A stretch of DNA of 64,000 bases from Flavobacterium sp. 9AF (GCF_902506265.1 NZ_LR733556.1:699239-763238); one strand, 5' to 3'. Counted from the stretch's first letter, positions 36,069 to 44,414 are shown. Made by a program: numbers and translations. Notes: generated by a model not told the origin, from the sequence alone.

Positions 36069-37097
36069 ATGAAAAAATATTTTTTACCAATAACTAAAAT
36101 AGCCTTAATACTAGTTTATTTAGTAATTGTAGCAGGTGCTTTAGTTCGCATGACAGGTTCTGGAATGGGTTGCCCAGACTGGCCAAAATGTTTTGGTTAT
36201 TATATTCCACCAACAGAAGAAAGTGAATTGCTTTTTACCCCAAATAAGTCTTACAAAAAAGGAATGGTTATTATTAAAAACCAAAGTTTATTAGTTGCTA
36301 GAGAAGATTTTACAACAACAAATACCTTTTCGGAAGCTAATTGGGAAAAATATACAAAACATGATTATGCCATTTTCAATCCTTCGCATACTTGGGTTGA
36401 ATATATCAATCGCTTGTTTGGTGCTTTAGCAGGAATTGCTTGTTTTGCAAGTTTTATTGTTTCTTTTTCTTTTTGGAAAACCAATAAAAAATTAGTGTTT
36501 TATACTTTTATAATTTGCTTTTTAATGGGATTTCAGGCTTGGCTTGGAAAAACTGTTGTAGATTCAGTTTTAAACCCTGTAAAAATTACAACACATATGC
36601 TCGCTGCTTTTCTTATTGTGGGGCTTCAATTGTATTTAATTTTTTATTTTCAGAAAAATCAATCGAAAGTATTTACATACCATTCCAATTTCAAAACAGC
36701 TTTAGTAATTACTTTGGTTTTAACCTTAGTTCAAGTAGTGTTAGGAACTGCAGTTAGAGAACATGTAGATACGATTTCTGAAACGGGTTTACCAAAGGAA
36801 ACTTGGTTGCAAAATCCTACTCTATCTTTCTATATTCACAGAAGTTTTTCTATTTTGGTTACCCTTGCAATTGGTTATTTAGTGTATTTAAATTCTAGAT
36901 TAAAATTAGGTTATACCAAAATAAAATTTGCAGCAGCTCTTGTTGTATTTGAAATTCTTTCTGGAATAGCTATGTATTATTTTTATTTCCCTTTTGGATC
37001 ACAAACCATACATATTGTATTATCTTCACTCCTGTTTGGATTTTTATTCTATTTGGTTTTAGAGAGTTTTCAAAGTAAAAAACAATTATTAAACTAA
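36069..37097 (+). CDS. ctaA: Heme A synthase (COX15/CtaA)
   Basis: This polytopic membrane enzyme oxidises heme O to heme A for cytochrome oxidase. The 342-residue protein has about eight transmembrane helices. The first is followed by ALVRMTGSGMGCPDWPKCFG (24-43), diagnostic of the family, and the conserved histidines appear in NPSHTWVEYINRLFG, TTHMLAAF, YIHRSFS and TIHIVLSS. No other heme or cytochrome genes lie beside it. The gap after cca is 42 bp, so co-transcription is possible. Confidence 0.95.
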   Translation: MKKYFLPITKIALILVYLVIVAGALVRMTGSGMGCPDWPKCFGYYIPPTEESELLFTPNKSYKKGMVIIKNQSLLVAREDFTTTNTFSEANWEKYTKHDYAIFNPSHTWVEYINRLFGALAGIACFASFIVSFSFWKTNKKLVFYTFIICFLMGFQAWLGKTVVDSVLNPVKITTHMLAAFLIVGLQLYLIFYFQKNQSKVFTYHSNFKTALVITLVLTLVQVVLGTAVREHVDTISETGLPKETWLQNPTLSFYIHRSFSILVTLAIGYLVYLNSRLKLGYTKIKFAAALVVFEILSGIAMYYFYFPFGSQTIHIVLSSLLFGFLFYLVLESFQSKKQLLN

Positions 37098-37101
37098 AAT
37101 T

Positions 37102-37857
37102 TTATTCTAACCAACTTTTAAAATCATTTACGCGTTCTCGAGCCACAATTACCTCATCTTCTTTATAGGAAGGAAGAATAATTTTTAGTCGTGAATTTGT
37201 ATGCATTTGAATTTCCTTAATTCCTTTTAAAGGTATAATGAATTTTCGATTGATTCTAAAAAAATCTTTAGGATTTAAGTCGCTTTCTAGTTGCTCCATT
37301 GTAGTATCTAAAAGATAATCTCTATTGTCGAAAGTATGTAAATAAGTTCCTTTATTTTCACTAAAAAAGCATTCTACTTCTTGAATAGGAATTACTTTTA
37401 TTTGCTGGCCTATTTTTACAGAAAAACGAGATTTATATTCTCTTTCAACAGGATTTATTAGCATTCTTTTAATTGCTTCAAAATCTAAACTCACTGTGTT
37501 ATTTGTATTTGTTCTTGCTTTAAATTTAGAAATTGCCGTCTCTAAATCGTCTTCATCTATAGGCTTTAATAAATAATCGATACTATTCAATTTGAAAGCT
37601 CTTAAAGCATATTCATCGTATGCAGTAGTAAAAATAATAGCACTTTTTATATCTATTTGCTCAAAAATTTCAAAAGACAAACCATCAGATAACTGAATAT
37701 CTAAAAAAATTAAATCGGGATGTGCATTGTTTTGGAACCAATTTAAAGCTTCTTCTACAGAATGCAACATTTGATTTACTTCTAGACCTAATTTTTCTAC
37801 TTTGCGTTGCAACAATCTTGCCGCAGGTTTTTCATCTTCAATTATAATAATGTTCAT
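37102..37857 (-). CDS. LytTR-family response regulator
   Basis: This 251-residue regulator has an N-terminal receiver domain with acidic pocket E7/D8, phospho-acceptor D53 (FLDIQLSDG) and K98 (LLKPID), and a C-terminal LytTR DNA-binding domain (about 145-251; FSVKIGQQIKVI, FFRINRKFIIPL). LytTR proteins bind imperfect direct repeats about two helical turns apart. It is the last gene of the kinase/2TM operon, 66 bp after the last 2TM gene. The cognate kinase is very likely the LytS-type protein at 39242-40576. Confidence 0.94.
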   Translation of the reverse strand: MNIIIIEDEKPAARLLQRKVEKLGLEVNQMLHSVEEALNWFQNNAHPDLIFLDIQLSDGLSFEIFEQIDIKSAIIFTTAYDEYALRAFKLNSIDYLLKPIDEDDLETAISKFKARTNTNNTVSLDFEAIKRMLINPVEREYKSRFSVKIGQQIKVIPIQEVECFFSENKGTYLHTFDNRDYLLDTTMEQLESDLNPKDFFRINRKFIIPLKGIKEIQMHTNSRLKIILPSYKEDEVIVARERVNDFKSWLE

Positions 37858-37923
37858 TTGACTATCGATTTTTTATGAGTATAAGAAATTAATTAAAAAA
37901 ATAATGGTGACAACTTATTGCAT

Positions 37924-38292
37924 TTATTCCCATTTTTCATTGCGCTCTTTTTCCATTAACTCCTTAATCTTCTTTTCCTCCCAATTTTCACCTAAAATAA
38001 ATGTAGGTAAAAATACAGATAAACCATGTGCTATTAAACCTATTCCCCAAAAAATAGCTGTAAAAAAATTATGCCATTGGAAATAACTTTCACCTTCTTT
38101 TAAATTTTGAATATTAACTATAATTATCATTATATTAATTACTAAATATACTAAAGCATGTGTATAGAATCCTTTTATTCTTTTCACTCTCTTTACAGCT
38201 TCTTGATATTTAATTTCTTCTGAAGTAGAAGGATAAAAACCAATTCCTTCTCTATTTTCTAATCTTCTATTTATTCTATCTTGTATACTCAT
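37924..38292 (-). CDS. 2TM-domain protein (paralogue 4)
   Basis: This 122-residue small membrane protein has an N-terminal basic segment (MSIQDRINRRLENREGIGF), then the shared 2TM module: EAVKRVKRIKGFYTHALVYL, two membrane helices with a short linker, and the C-terminal signature NWEEKKIKELMEKE. I chose the ATG at 38292, 1 bp after the previous gene's stop; a longer frame to 38403 runs back into that gene. It has the longest pre-module tail of the four stand-alone copies. Function is unknown; the module is known from proteins in kinase loci. Confidence 0.85.
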   Translation of the reverse strand: MSIQDRINRRLENREGIGFYPSTSEEIKYQEAVKRVKRIKGFYTHALVYLVINIMIIIVNIQNLKEGESYFQWHNFFTAIFWGIGLIAHGLSVFLPTFILGENWEEKKIKELMEKERNEKWE

Positions 38293-38293
38293 T

Positions 38294-38602
38294 TTATTCG
38301 TATTTATTGTTCTTATATTTTTCTTCTTGAATGAATTGCTCCATTTTCCTTTCTTCCCAATCATTACCAAAAAATGGAAATGTATAATAGACAAAAATTC
38401 CATGAATTATTAATCCTACTCCCCAAATTATTAGGTGCCAATAAAACCAATAGTCGAACCAAAAATTATTTGGTCTTGTAAAGAAATCGAAAAAGTATAA
38501 GACTATATTGATAAGGAAAAATGCTGATAAATGTCCGTAAAACTTTTTTATTTTTTCAACCTTTTTCTTTGCTTTATAATAATTATTAATGTCTTCTTTC
38601 AT
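38294..38602 (-). CDS. 2TM-domain protein (paralogue 3)
   Basis: This 102-residue protein is almost only the 2TM module: YYKAKKKVEKIKKFYGHLSAF, two hydrophobic helices rich in Phe and Trp (residues about 25-45 and 55-78), and WEERKMEQFIQEEK near the end. It is 8 bp after paralogue 2. Probably an inner-membrane protein with both ends in the cytoplasm, by the positive-inside rule. Confidence 0.85.
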   Translation of the reverse strand: MKEDINNYYKAKKKVEKIKKFYGHLSAFFLINIVLYFFDFFTRPNNFWFDYWFYWHLIIWGVGLIIHGIFVYYTFPFFGNDWEERKMEQFIQEEKYKNNKYE

Positions 38603-38610
38603 GATTGAGT

Positions 38611-38913
38611 TTATTTATACTTATTCACTTCATTTCTTTCTTCTTCCATAAATTGTTTTATTTTTTTCTCTTCCCAATCTTTATTAAAAAACGGTAAAAA
38701 ATTAAAAACTTTCATTGCTTGTAGAAAAACACCTAATCCCCAACCAAGCATTGGATATATAAACCATAAATGTTTTGGTGAATACCTTAAATTAATAAAA
38801 GCTAAAAATGAAATTACGATAAGATAGGTAATTAAATTACTGTAAAAGCTTTTAATTTCTTTTACCTTTTTTTGAGCTCTTTGATAGCGTTCATATTCAT
38901 TATTCTGTTCCAT
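38611..38913 (-). CDS. 2TM-domain protein (paralogue 2)
   Basis: This 100-residue protein has YQRAQKKVKEIKSFYSNL (10-27), two membrane helices with LGWGLGVFLQAMK in the second, and DWEEKKIKQFMEEER at the C-terminus. The LGWGLG segment is identical to the one in the domain fused to the kinase, making it the closest stand-alone relative. It is 2 bp after paralogue 1. Confidence 0.85.
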   Translation of the reverse strand: MEQNNEYERYQRAQKKVKEIKSFYSNLITYLIVISFLAFINLRYSPKHLWFIYPMLGWGLGVFLQAMKVFNFLPFFNKDWEEKKIKQFMEEERNEVNKYK

Positions 38914-38915
38914 AA

Positions 38916-39239
38916 CTATTCCCAGTTTTGTTTTTTAATTTTTTCTTTTTCCATTATCTCATGGATTTTTTGATTTTCCCATCTTTTACCTAACAAGCTT
39001 TGCTTTACAATCAAACGAATAGCTTGCACTACTATTATAAAAGCCCAACACCACATAAAAAAAGCATTAATAAATCGAATGGGCCAAAAATTAAAAGGGA
39101 AACCAAAATAAGTTTTTAAAATATAGACCAGTAATGCAATACTAAACACTACCAAATGCACATAAAACTTTTTTATTTTTTGAACTCTCTCTCTAACTAT
39201 TTCTTCTAGAATTTCATTAGAATTCCTTTCGTTTCTCAT
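38916..39239 (-). CDS. 2TM-domain protein (paralogue 1)
   Basis: This 107-residue protein has the divergent but recognisable module VRERVQKIKKFYVHLVVF, two long helices and RWENQKIHEIMEKEK at the end. A start at 39251 would add four residues and overlap the kinase stop by 10 bp; the ATG at 39239 gives a 2-bp gap and is chosen. It follows directly after the kinase whose own C-terminus is a 2TM module. Confidence 0.83.
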   Translation of the reverse strand: MRNERNSNEILEEIVRERVQKIKKFYVHLVVFSIALLVYILKTYFGFPFNFWPIRFINAFFMWCWAFIIVVQAIRLIVKQSLLGKRWENQKIHEIMEKEKIKKQNWE

Positions 39240-39241
39240 AC

Positions 39242-40576
39242 TTATTTCCATTTTGCTTGTTCAGATTCCTCTTTTTCTAATATCTCTCTTATCTTTTTCT
39301 CTTCCCAATTTTTTCCATAACCAAAAGTTTCTAATGCATGAAAAGTTAATCCTAATCCCCAACCTAACATAGGAAACCAAAACCATTGAAAATTACTAGT
39401 TTTATAATTAATGAAAATTAAAACAGGGATAACACAACAATAAGAAATTAAATTACCGTAAAAACCTTTAAGTTTTTCTACTCTTTCTTTGGCCCTAGCA
39501 TAAGCCATATTTTCTGTATAAATATTTTTTGATTCCATAATGGTTACTTTTTTAGTTAAAATAGGTAAGAAAACTGTAAAATGAGTTTCGTTTTCTTCCA
39601 CTAATACATTTCGTTTCGTAAGAATGGCATATCTATTTACAATATTTTGTAATCCAACGCCTTTTCTATCTTGTAATACTTCTTTCTTTTGTAAATTATT
39701 ACTTATCAACAATTGATTATTTCTTATCGATATAGTAATATGCAAAGGTCTTGATTCACTAACCACATTATGCTTGATACAATTTTCTAATAAAAGCTGT
39801 AAGGATAAGGGTACTACTTTTGCGTCATCATTATTTAGTTTTTCTGGTAATTCGAAAGTAATACTATTTTCAAATCGCATTTTTAAGAGATTCATATAAG
39901 TCTTAGCAAATTGTAACTCCTCATCTACCGAAACCAGTTCCTTATCGCGTTGTTCAAGAACATATCTGTAAATTTTAGATAATGATGTTGTAAATCGTTG
40001 TGCATTTTCAGGATTTTCTTCTATCAAAGAACTCAACACATTCAAACTATTAAATAAGAAATGTGGATCTAATTGATTTTTTAAACTTTCAAATTTAGCC
40101 GAAGCAGTTCCTGCAATAATCTTTTGTTCTTTTAACTTGTTTTCTTGATAAGCTTTGTAAAAATAAACTAGATGAACTGTTAAAGTTATAAAAACAGTAA
40201 TTAGCATAGCTACCAAATAGTTGGAAGGTTTTTCTGTTCTAAAAAACTCTTCTAATGTTTTATTTTCAAAACCTACATCTTCTAATATTCTAAGCAAGAA
40301 AATGATAAATCCCGAAATAGTAAAAGAAGCTAAAAATCCAATTACCAATCTTTTTAAATGAAATCTATTCTTTTCAAAATATTTATCTAATTGAATAAAA
40401 ATAACCGAATTTGCCGAATACAAAGTCACCGAATAAAGCATGGTGTACATAAAGTTCCATTTTAAATTCTCTAACTCTGGTAATTTTTGACTGATTACAA
40501 AATTGATAATTTGTAAGCTTAAAAAAATTCCTACTCCAATTACTAACGATTTTTTTATTTCTTTTAGATAATTCAT
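39242..40576 (-). CDS. LytS-type sensor histidine kinase fused to a 2TM domain
   Basis: This 444-residue protein has four N-terminal membrane helices (about 11-30, 43-62, 77-97, 121-141) and a His-kinase domain with phospho-acceptor H172 in QLDPHFLFNSLN. An ATPase part follows (LLLENCIKHN, N-box; GVGLQNIVNRY, G-box), and the C-terminus from about 357 is a complete 2TM module (YARAKERVEKLKGFYGNL, LGWGLGL, NWEEKKIREI). The kinase part seems to end near FLPIL (336-340), and Met347 looks like the start of a formerly separate 2TM gene. It is 6 bp downstream of the secreted repeat protein gene. Confidence 0.9.
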   Translation of the reverse strand: MNYLKEIKKSLVIGVGIFLSLQIINFVISQKLPELENLKWNFMYTMLYSVTLYSANSVIFIQLDKYFEKNRFHLKRLVIGFLASFTISGFIIFLLRILEDVGFENKTLEEFFRTEKPSNYLVAMLITVFITLTVHLVYFYKAYQENKLKEQKIIAGTASAKFESLKNQLDPHFLFNSLNVLSSLIEENPENAQRFTTSLSKIYRYVLEQRDKELVSVDEELQFAKTYMNLLKMRFENSITFELPEKLNNDDAKVVPLSLQLLLENCIKHNVVSESRPLHITISIRNNQLLISNNLQKKEVLQDRKGVGLQNIVNRYAILTKRNVLVEENETHFTVFLPILTKKVTIMESKNIYTENMAYARAKERVEKLKGFYGNLISYCCVIPVLIFINYKTSNFQWFWFPMLGWGLGLTFHALETFGYGKNWEEKKIREILEKEESEQAKWK

Positions 40577-40582
40577 TTCTTT

Positions 40583-41209
40583 TTATTTCTTACATTTAGC
40601 TAATTCTTGTTGTGCTCTATCTAATCCCCAAGTTGGATGAAAAGGTGTTTCCGGTTTAAAGTTAGCAAAAAGTTCTATTGATTTCTCTAACTGTGCGCAC
40701 ATTGGTTTTGTATCTTGTCCAAAATAACTCGCCATTCCTATTTCAAAAGAAGCTTTTTGAAAAACTACTCTCGGGTTTTCTGGAGCCATTTCATAAGCTT
40801 TATTATAAATATACATTACGTCACCAGATAATTTTTGTCCGTTTACCATGGGATCATATACTATCCAAGCTGTATGAATTAATGCTTGCAAAACTAAAAC
40901 TTCTGGATTATCTAATGCAATATTGTTGATTTTATCTTGTGCTTTTTGAGCAGCTTCTAACAATGTTTTCACTTTAGTTTTATCATTCATATATCGAAAA
41001 GATTGGGTTGTATTAATAAATGCAATGTAATAATTAGGCAACCAATTTTCCTGTTCCACAGATGCTATTCTCTCAAAAACAGCTATAGCCTCTGTTGGTT
41101 TGTCATTTTTCCAAAGCTCTAATGCTTGTTGCATTCCTTTTTCATATTGTGCATGTGCAGTTAATATTGAAATAAGGAAGAAAGTGATAAAAGTGATAAT
41201 TCGTGTCAT
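40583..41209 (-). CDS. Secreted TPR-like protein, first gene of the kinase/2TM operon
   Basis: This 208-residue protein has a signal peptide (MTRIITFITFFLISILTAHA, cleavage near 20) and helical-repeat content resembling tetratricopeptide repeats (YEKGMQQALELWKNDKPTEAI, 22-42; AYEMAPENPRVVFQKASFE). It would be periplasmic or surface-exposed, where it could sense or bind a partner for the kinase, but that is conjecture. Two cysteines (one in KPMCAQ, one at the C-terminus in KCKK) may form a disulfide. Upstream, 224 bp away, lies the 21-bp repeat array. Confidence 0.75.
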   Translation of the reverse strand: MTRIITFITFFLISILTAHAQYEKGMQQALELWKNDKPTEAIAVFERIASVEQENWLPNYYIAFINTTQSFRYMNDKTKVKTLLEAAQKAQDKINNIALDNPEVLVLQALIHTAWIVYDPMVNGQKLSGDVMYIYNKAYEMAPENPRVVFQKASFEIGMASYFGQDTKPMCAQLEKSIELFANFKPETPFHPTWGLDRAQQELAKCKK

Positions 41210-41341
41210 GATGTTTAATTTTAAATTGTTATTATTTTGTATTTATCTTAATTTGATAGAACAAATTTCGGATAGATAAATGCTTTTTAAAATTGATTAT
41301 TACTGAACTGTTGTTTTTTGATGATGAAGTGTATTTTTTTA

Positions 41342-41362
41342 GGAATTAGGGATTAGGAATTA
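41342..41362. repeat. Heptamer tandem repeat GGAATTA x3
   Basis: GGAATTA, GGGATTA and GGAATTA run in register with no spacer. It is the reverse complement of the TAATTCC array at 42054-42116 on the other side of the DUF2141 gene. Confidence 0.9.
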
Positions 41363-41432
41363 GGTATCATTGAACTTAGAAACTTAATTTGCTTTTTATG
41401 ATTAGCTTTAAGCTTCTAAATACTACTACTTC

Positions 41433-41560
41433 CTTTTAGTATCAACTCATTTACTTTTAGTAAAAATCTATTTAGTTTTAGTATATATTTATTTGCTTTA
41501 AGAATAAAAATAGTTACTTTAAATTAAAAAATTATTTAACTTTAGTAAACTACATATTGC
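41433..41560. repeat. Phased 21-bp degenerate tandem array, six units
   Basis: Core (C/G)TTTTAGTA-like motifs begin at 41433, 41454, 41475, 41496 and 41517, exactly 21 bp apart, and at 41540 (23 bp). The first three cores are CTTTTAGTA, CTTTTAGTA and GTTTTAGTA; later ones degrade to CTTTAAGAA, CTTTAAATT and CTTTAGTAA. Most units end in ATTTA or a close variant. On the minus strand the core reads TACTAAAAG. Spacing of two helical turns with 9-bp cores resembles LytTR operators. Confidence 0.85.
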
Positions 41561-41572
41561 CTTACGCTTCTT

Positions 41573-41983
41573 CTAATCGATTGCAATGTTTATTTTTAAA
41601 TCATCTCTTAAATTAAACTTTGCATCTGTATATTTTGGAGGACCAAAAGTTCCTTTAGCATTATTAGAGGATGCGTAATCTTCTTTAGGAATTCCCATAA
41701 AATTTTTGTCCATTTCATCATTATTATTTTCATCATGATAAATGGAAACGGCATATTCTCCTTTTTCTAAATTTTTAAACACGACAATGGCTTCATTATT
41801 TTTTATAGACGAATCCAAACTCAAAAAAGTTGCCTTTAAAAAAGTCTTTTCTGAGTTATATAAACCCACTTTAACTTTTCCCTTATTATTCTTAAAACCT
41901 GACATATTAACCTCCAGAGAATAGGTTTGAGCATTTAAATAACCACATAGCAATAGACATGCTGCAATAATTGTTTTTTTCAT
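41573..41983 (-). CDS. DUF2141 secreted protein
   Basis: This 136-residue protein has a signal peptide (MKKTIIAACLLLCGYLNAQ) and a beta-sandwich region matching the DUF2141 family: GFKNNKGKVKVGLYNSEKTF (29-48), LEKGEYAVSIYHDENNND (about 73-90) and a FGPPKYTDAKF end. Family members are periplasmic or outer-membrane associated and of unknown function. In flavobacteria they often lie near TonB receptors, as here (receptor gene 138 bp upstream on the same strand). Both its flanks carry short tandem repeats. Confidence 0.88.
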   Translation of the reverse strand: MKKTIIAACLLLCGYLNAQTYSLEVNMSGFKNNKGKVKVGLYNSEKTFLKATFLSLDSSIKNNEAIVVFKNLEKGEYAVSIYHDENNNDEMDKNFMGIPKEDYASSNNAKGTFGPPKYTDAKFNLRDDLKINIAID

Positions 41984-41986
41984 ATT

Positions 41987-42034
41987 ATTTATTTTTAAGT
42001 TTATTTATTTTTAAGTTTGTTTATTTTTAAGTTT
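41987..42034. repeat. 16-bp tandem repeat x3 in the DUF2141 leader
   Basis: Three 16-bp units, (A/G)TTTATTTTTAAGTTT, run without spacers; two are identical and the third differs at the first base. They begin 3 bp upstream of the DUF2141 start codon, so they fall in its leader or promoter. Confidence 0.9.
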
Positions 42035-42053
42035 GTTTATAATAGCTTTATAC

Positions 42054-42116
42054 TAATTCCCAATTCCCAATTCCTAATTCCTAATTCCTAATTCCTAACT
42101 ACTAACTACTAATCAC
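42054..42116. repeat. Heptamer tandem repeat, nine units
   Basis: Nine contiguous 7-bp units: TAATTCC, CAATTCC twice, TAATTCC three times, TAACTAC twice, TAATCAC. It sits between the TonB receptor stop (42121) and the DUF2141 gene. It is the reverse complement of the three-unit array at 41342. Confidence 0.95.
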
Positions 42117-42120
42117 TTAT

Positions 42121-44274
42121 TTACAAATTATTCAGATTGTTTGTTTTCTTATTATCACTAATAGTCCAAAAGAATCCTACAAAAAAGAATTGATTTGCAG
42201 GTTGAGTAATAGCCTGTCTTTGAAATTCCCCCGATGTATTTGGAGTATTTGCATATTGGTAACCAAAAACATTATCTGCATTTAAAACATTTGTAACAGA
42301 AAAGAATAAAATCTTTTGTTGCGATAGTAAATAAGCCCAACTTAAACTTAAATTATTAAATGATTTTGTTTTTTCATTCATAAAATCACTACTATTTGGG
42401 TTGTTATAAGGTCTACCAGAATTAAAGGTGTAAGTTGTACTAATTTGTGATTTTAGTTTATCAACCCAATATTTAGTAACAATTGAAAAATTGTGATCTG
42501 CAATAAAACTTGGCGTTACTTCAGAGCTATAATTCTTATAATCTCTTTTTGAATCAATTACAGAATAAGAAATCCAATAATCTAAATTTTTAATTGTTTT
42601 ATTATCTCTCCAAAACAAATCGATTCCTTTAGCATACCCAAAACCATTATTTGAAAAATTACTATCATATGCTGGCACATTTCCATTGTATTTTATTAAA
42701 TCAGCATACTTTTTATAATACGCTTCGGCACGCAACATTTTACCTTCTTTATTATACATGTAATTAAAAATATAATGTTGTGTTTTCTCATAATCTAAAT
42801 GAGAGTTAAACTTCAAGTAATCCTGATTTGCCGTTTGATTAAAATTTCCATAAGCAAGAGAAAACTGGCTATTTTCAGCTATTTTATAGGCAAAAGAAAG
42901 CCTAGGTTCTATAGTATAATCAGCAATTAAATTAGTCTTAGAAGAACGTAATCCAACATTCATAGCCATTTTTTTAGAAAAGAAAATTTCAGCTTCAGTA
43001 TATAATGCTCCCATATTATTCTGATAACCATAATCAAAACGATTTGCTTCGTAAACAGTATAGTTTTCATCAAAATTTGTATGAAAATAATCACCTCCAA
43101 AGTTTAATTTTATTCTATTGGTAATCGTTTGACGAAATTTTAATTTATAATGTAATGCTCTTTCATTATTTTGAAGTAAGTCATTTACAATACCAATCTC
43201 ATTTTGTCCATAACCTAAACCAAGACCTGTTTGTAATTGGAGATTATCATTCAAATAGCCTTTATAACTCGCATTAAAATAAAAGTTGTTGTTTCGAATA
43301 GCTAAATTCCTTTTATCTACAAAATTTATATCTTTTTGATTGATGTCGAATGTAGTGTAATCAAAAGCCCCATAAACCTTTAATAAACCGTTTTTAAATT
43401 TTCTACGATATACACTTTCTCCTGAATAGGCTTGAACGGGTTTATTCCAATCTATTTTTTGAGGAACTATTAATTGGTAAGGAGCAAAATTAAAATAACC
43501 CGTGTTAAAAGTTAACGAACTTTTTTCCCATTTTTGAGTATTTCCTAAGCCTACACCCAAAGACATAATCGAAATGTCGGTCTGACTTTGAACGGGTTCA
43601 TTGATTGTATTTAGCAACAAAACACTTGATAACGCATTTCCATATTCTGCACTATAACCACCAGTAGAAAAAGTAACCCCATCAAATAAAAATGGAGAAA
43701 AACGACTTCTTGTAGGCAAATTATTAGCCGTTGCCCCATAAGGCTGTGCCACACGAATGCCATCTACAAAAGTTTGGGTTTCATCACTTTCGCCACCACG
43801 TACAAATAATCTTCCACTCTCTCCTACGGTTTGCGTACCAGGTAATGTTTCTAGTGCACCTATTATATTACCAACTGAACCAGCAGTTGTTACAATATCT
43901 AACGGTTTCAAAGCAGTTGTTTTACTATTATCACCTGCTTTAAATGTTCCTGCCGAAACTACTACAGCATCTAAGGTATTTACGTTTTCTTTAAGAACAA
44001 AAGTTCTAGCATTATATGTTTCAATATTTATTTTTGAAGTAATGGTTTCATACGACATGAAACTTATTTGTAATATTTGATCACCTGTCGCACTTGTCTC
44101 AAATTTAAAATTTCCTTTTTCATCTGAAATAGATCCATCATAAGTGCCTTTTATAAAAATATTAGCTCCATTAACGGGTTGGCCAAATTCGTCTTGAATG
44201 GTACCTGTTATAATTTTTTGCGAAAAGCCAAGTAAAGAAGTGAAGCATAATAAAAATTGTAAAACCGTTTTCAT
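42121..44274 (-). CDS. TonB-dependent outer membrane receptor with carboxypeptidase-like domain
   Basis: This 717-residue outer-membrane transporter begins with the signal peptide MKTVLQFLLCFTSLLGFSQ, then a carboxypeptidase-regulatory-like beta domain (about 22-105, ITGTIQDEFGQPVNGANIFI), a plug domain (about 110-230; IIGALETLPGTQ, RLFVRGGESDETQTFVDG) and a beta barrel to the C-terminus. I use the ATG at 44274 because the signal peptide starts there; a frame to 44319 only adds 15 residues. No SusD partner is present, so it is not a typical polysaccharide locus. Its substrate is unknown. Confidence 0.92.
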   Translation of the reverse strand: MKTVLQFLLCFTSLLGFSQKIITGTIQDEFGQPVNGANIFIKGTYDGSISDEKGNFKFETSATGDQILQISFMSYETITSKINIETYNARTFVLKENVNTLDAVVVSAGTFKAGDNSKTTALKPLDIVTTAGSVGNIIGALETLPGTQTVGESGRLFVRGGESDETQTFVDGIRVAQPYGATANNLPTRSRFSPFLFDGVTFSTGGYSAEYGNALSSVLLLNTINEPVQSQTDISIMSLGVGLGNTQKWEKSSLTFNTGYFNFAPYQLIVPQKIDWNKPVQAYSGESVYRRKFKNGLLKVYGAFDYTTFDINQKDINFVDKRNLAIRNNNFYFNASYKGYLNDNLQLQTGLGLGYGQNEIGIVNDLLQNNERALHYKLKFRQTITNRIKLNFGGDYFHTNFDENYTVYEANRFDYGYQNNMGALYTEAEIFFSKKMAMNVGLRSSKTNLIADYTIEPRLSFAYKIAENSQFSLAYGNFNQTANQDYLKFNSHLDYEKTQHYIFNYMYNKEGKMLRAEAYYKKYADLIKYNGNVPAYDSNFSNNGFGYAKGIDLFWRDNKTIKNLDYWISYSVIDSKRDYKNYSSEVTPSFIADHNFSIVTKYWVDKLKSQISTTYTFNSGRPYNNPNSSDFMNEKTKSFNNLSLSWAYLLSQQKILFFSVTNVLNADNVFGYQYANTPNTSGEFQRQAITQPANQFFFVGFFWTISDNKKTNNLNNL

Positions 44275-44414
44275 TTTTAATTGTTGTTTAATTAATTTGA
44301 TGAAGCAAAATTGGTTCATCTGAAACGGCTTTTCAATTTAATTCTACCCAACTGTAATTTTTAGTTACCGAATTGTAAGCAGAAACATTTTATTACATTT
44401 ACCAAAAAAAGAAA

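Larger units (their letters stand above)
41210..41572. other. 363-bp intergenic region with two tandem arrays
   Basis: There is no supportable gene here. It holds three copies of the heptamer GGAATTA (41342-41362) and a six-unit array with a 21-bp period (41433-41560). It separates the secreted TPR-like gene from the DUF2141 gene, both on the minus strand, so it should contain the promoter of the kinase/2TM operon. No clear TAnnTTTG element was found in it. Confidence 0.8.

Noticed and set aside
41433..41560. 21-bp array as a CRISPR
   Set aside because: Units are contiguous and degenerate, without the alternating repeat and spacer pattern, and no cas genes are near.
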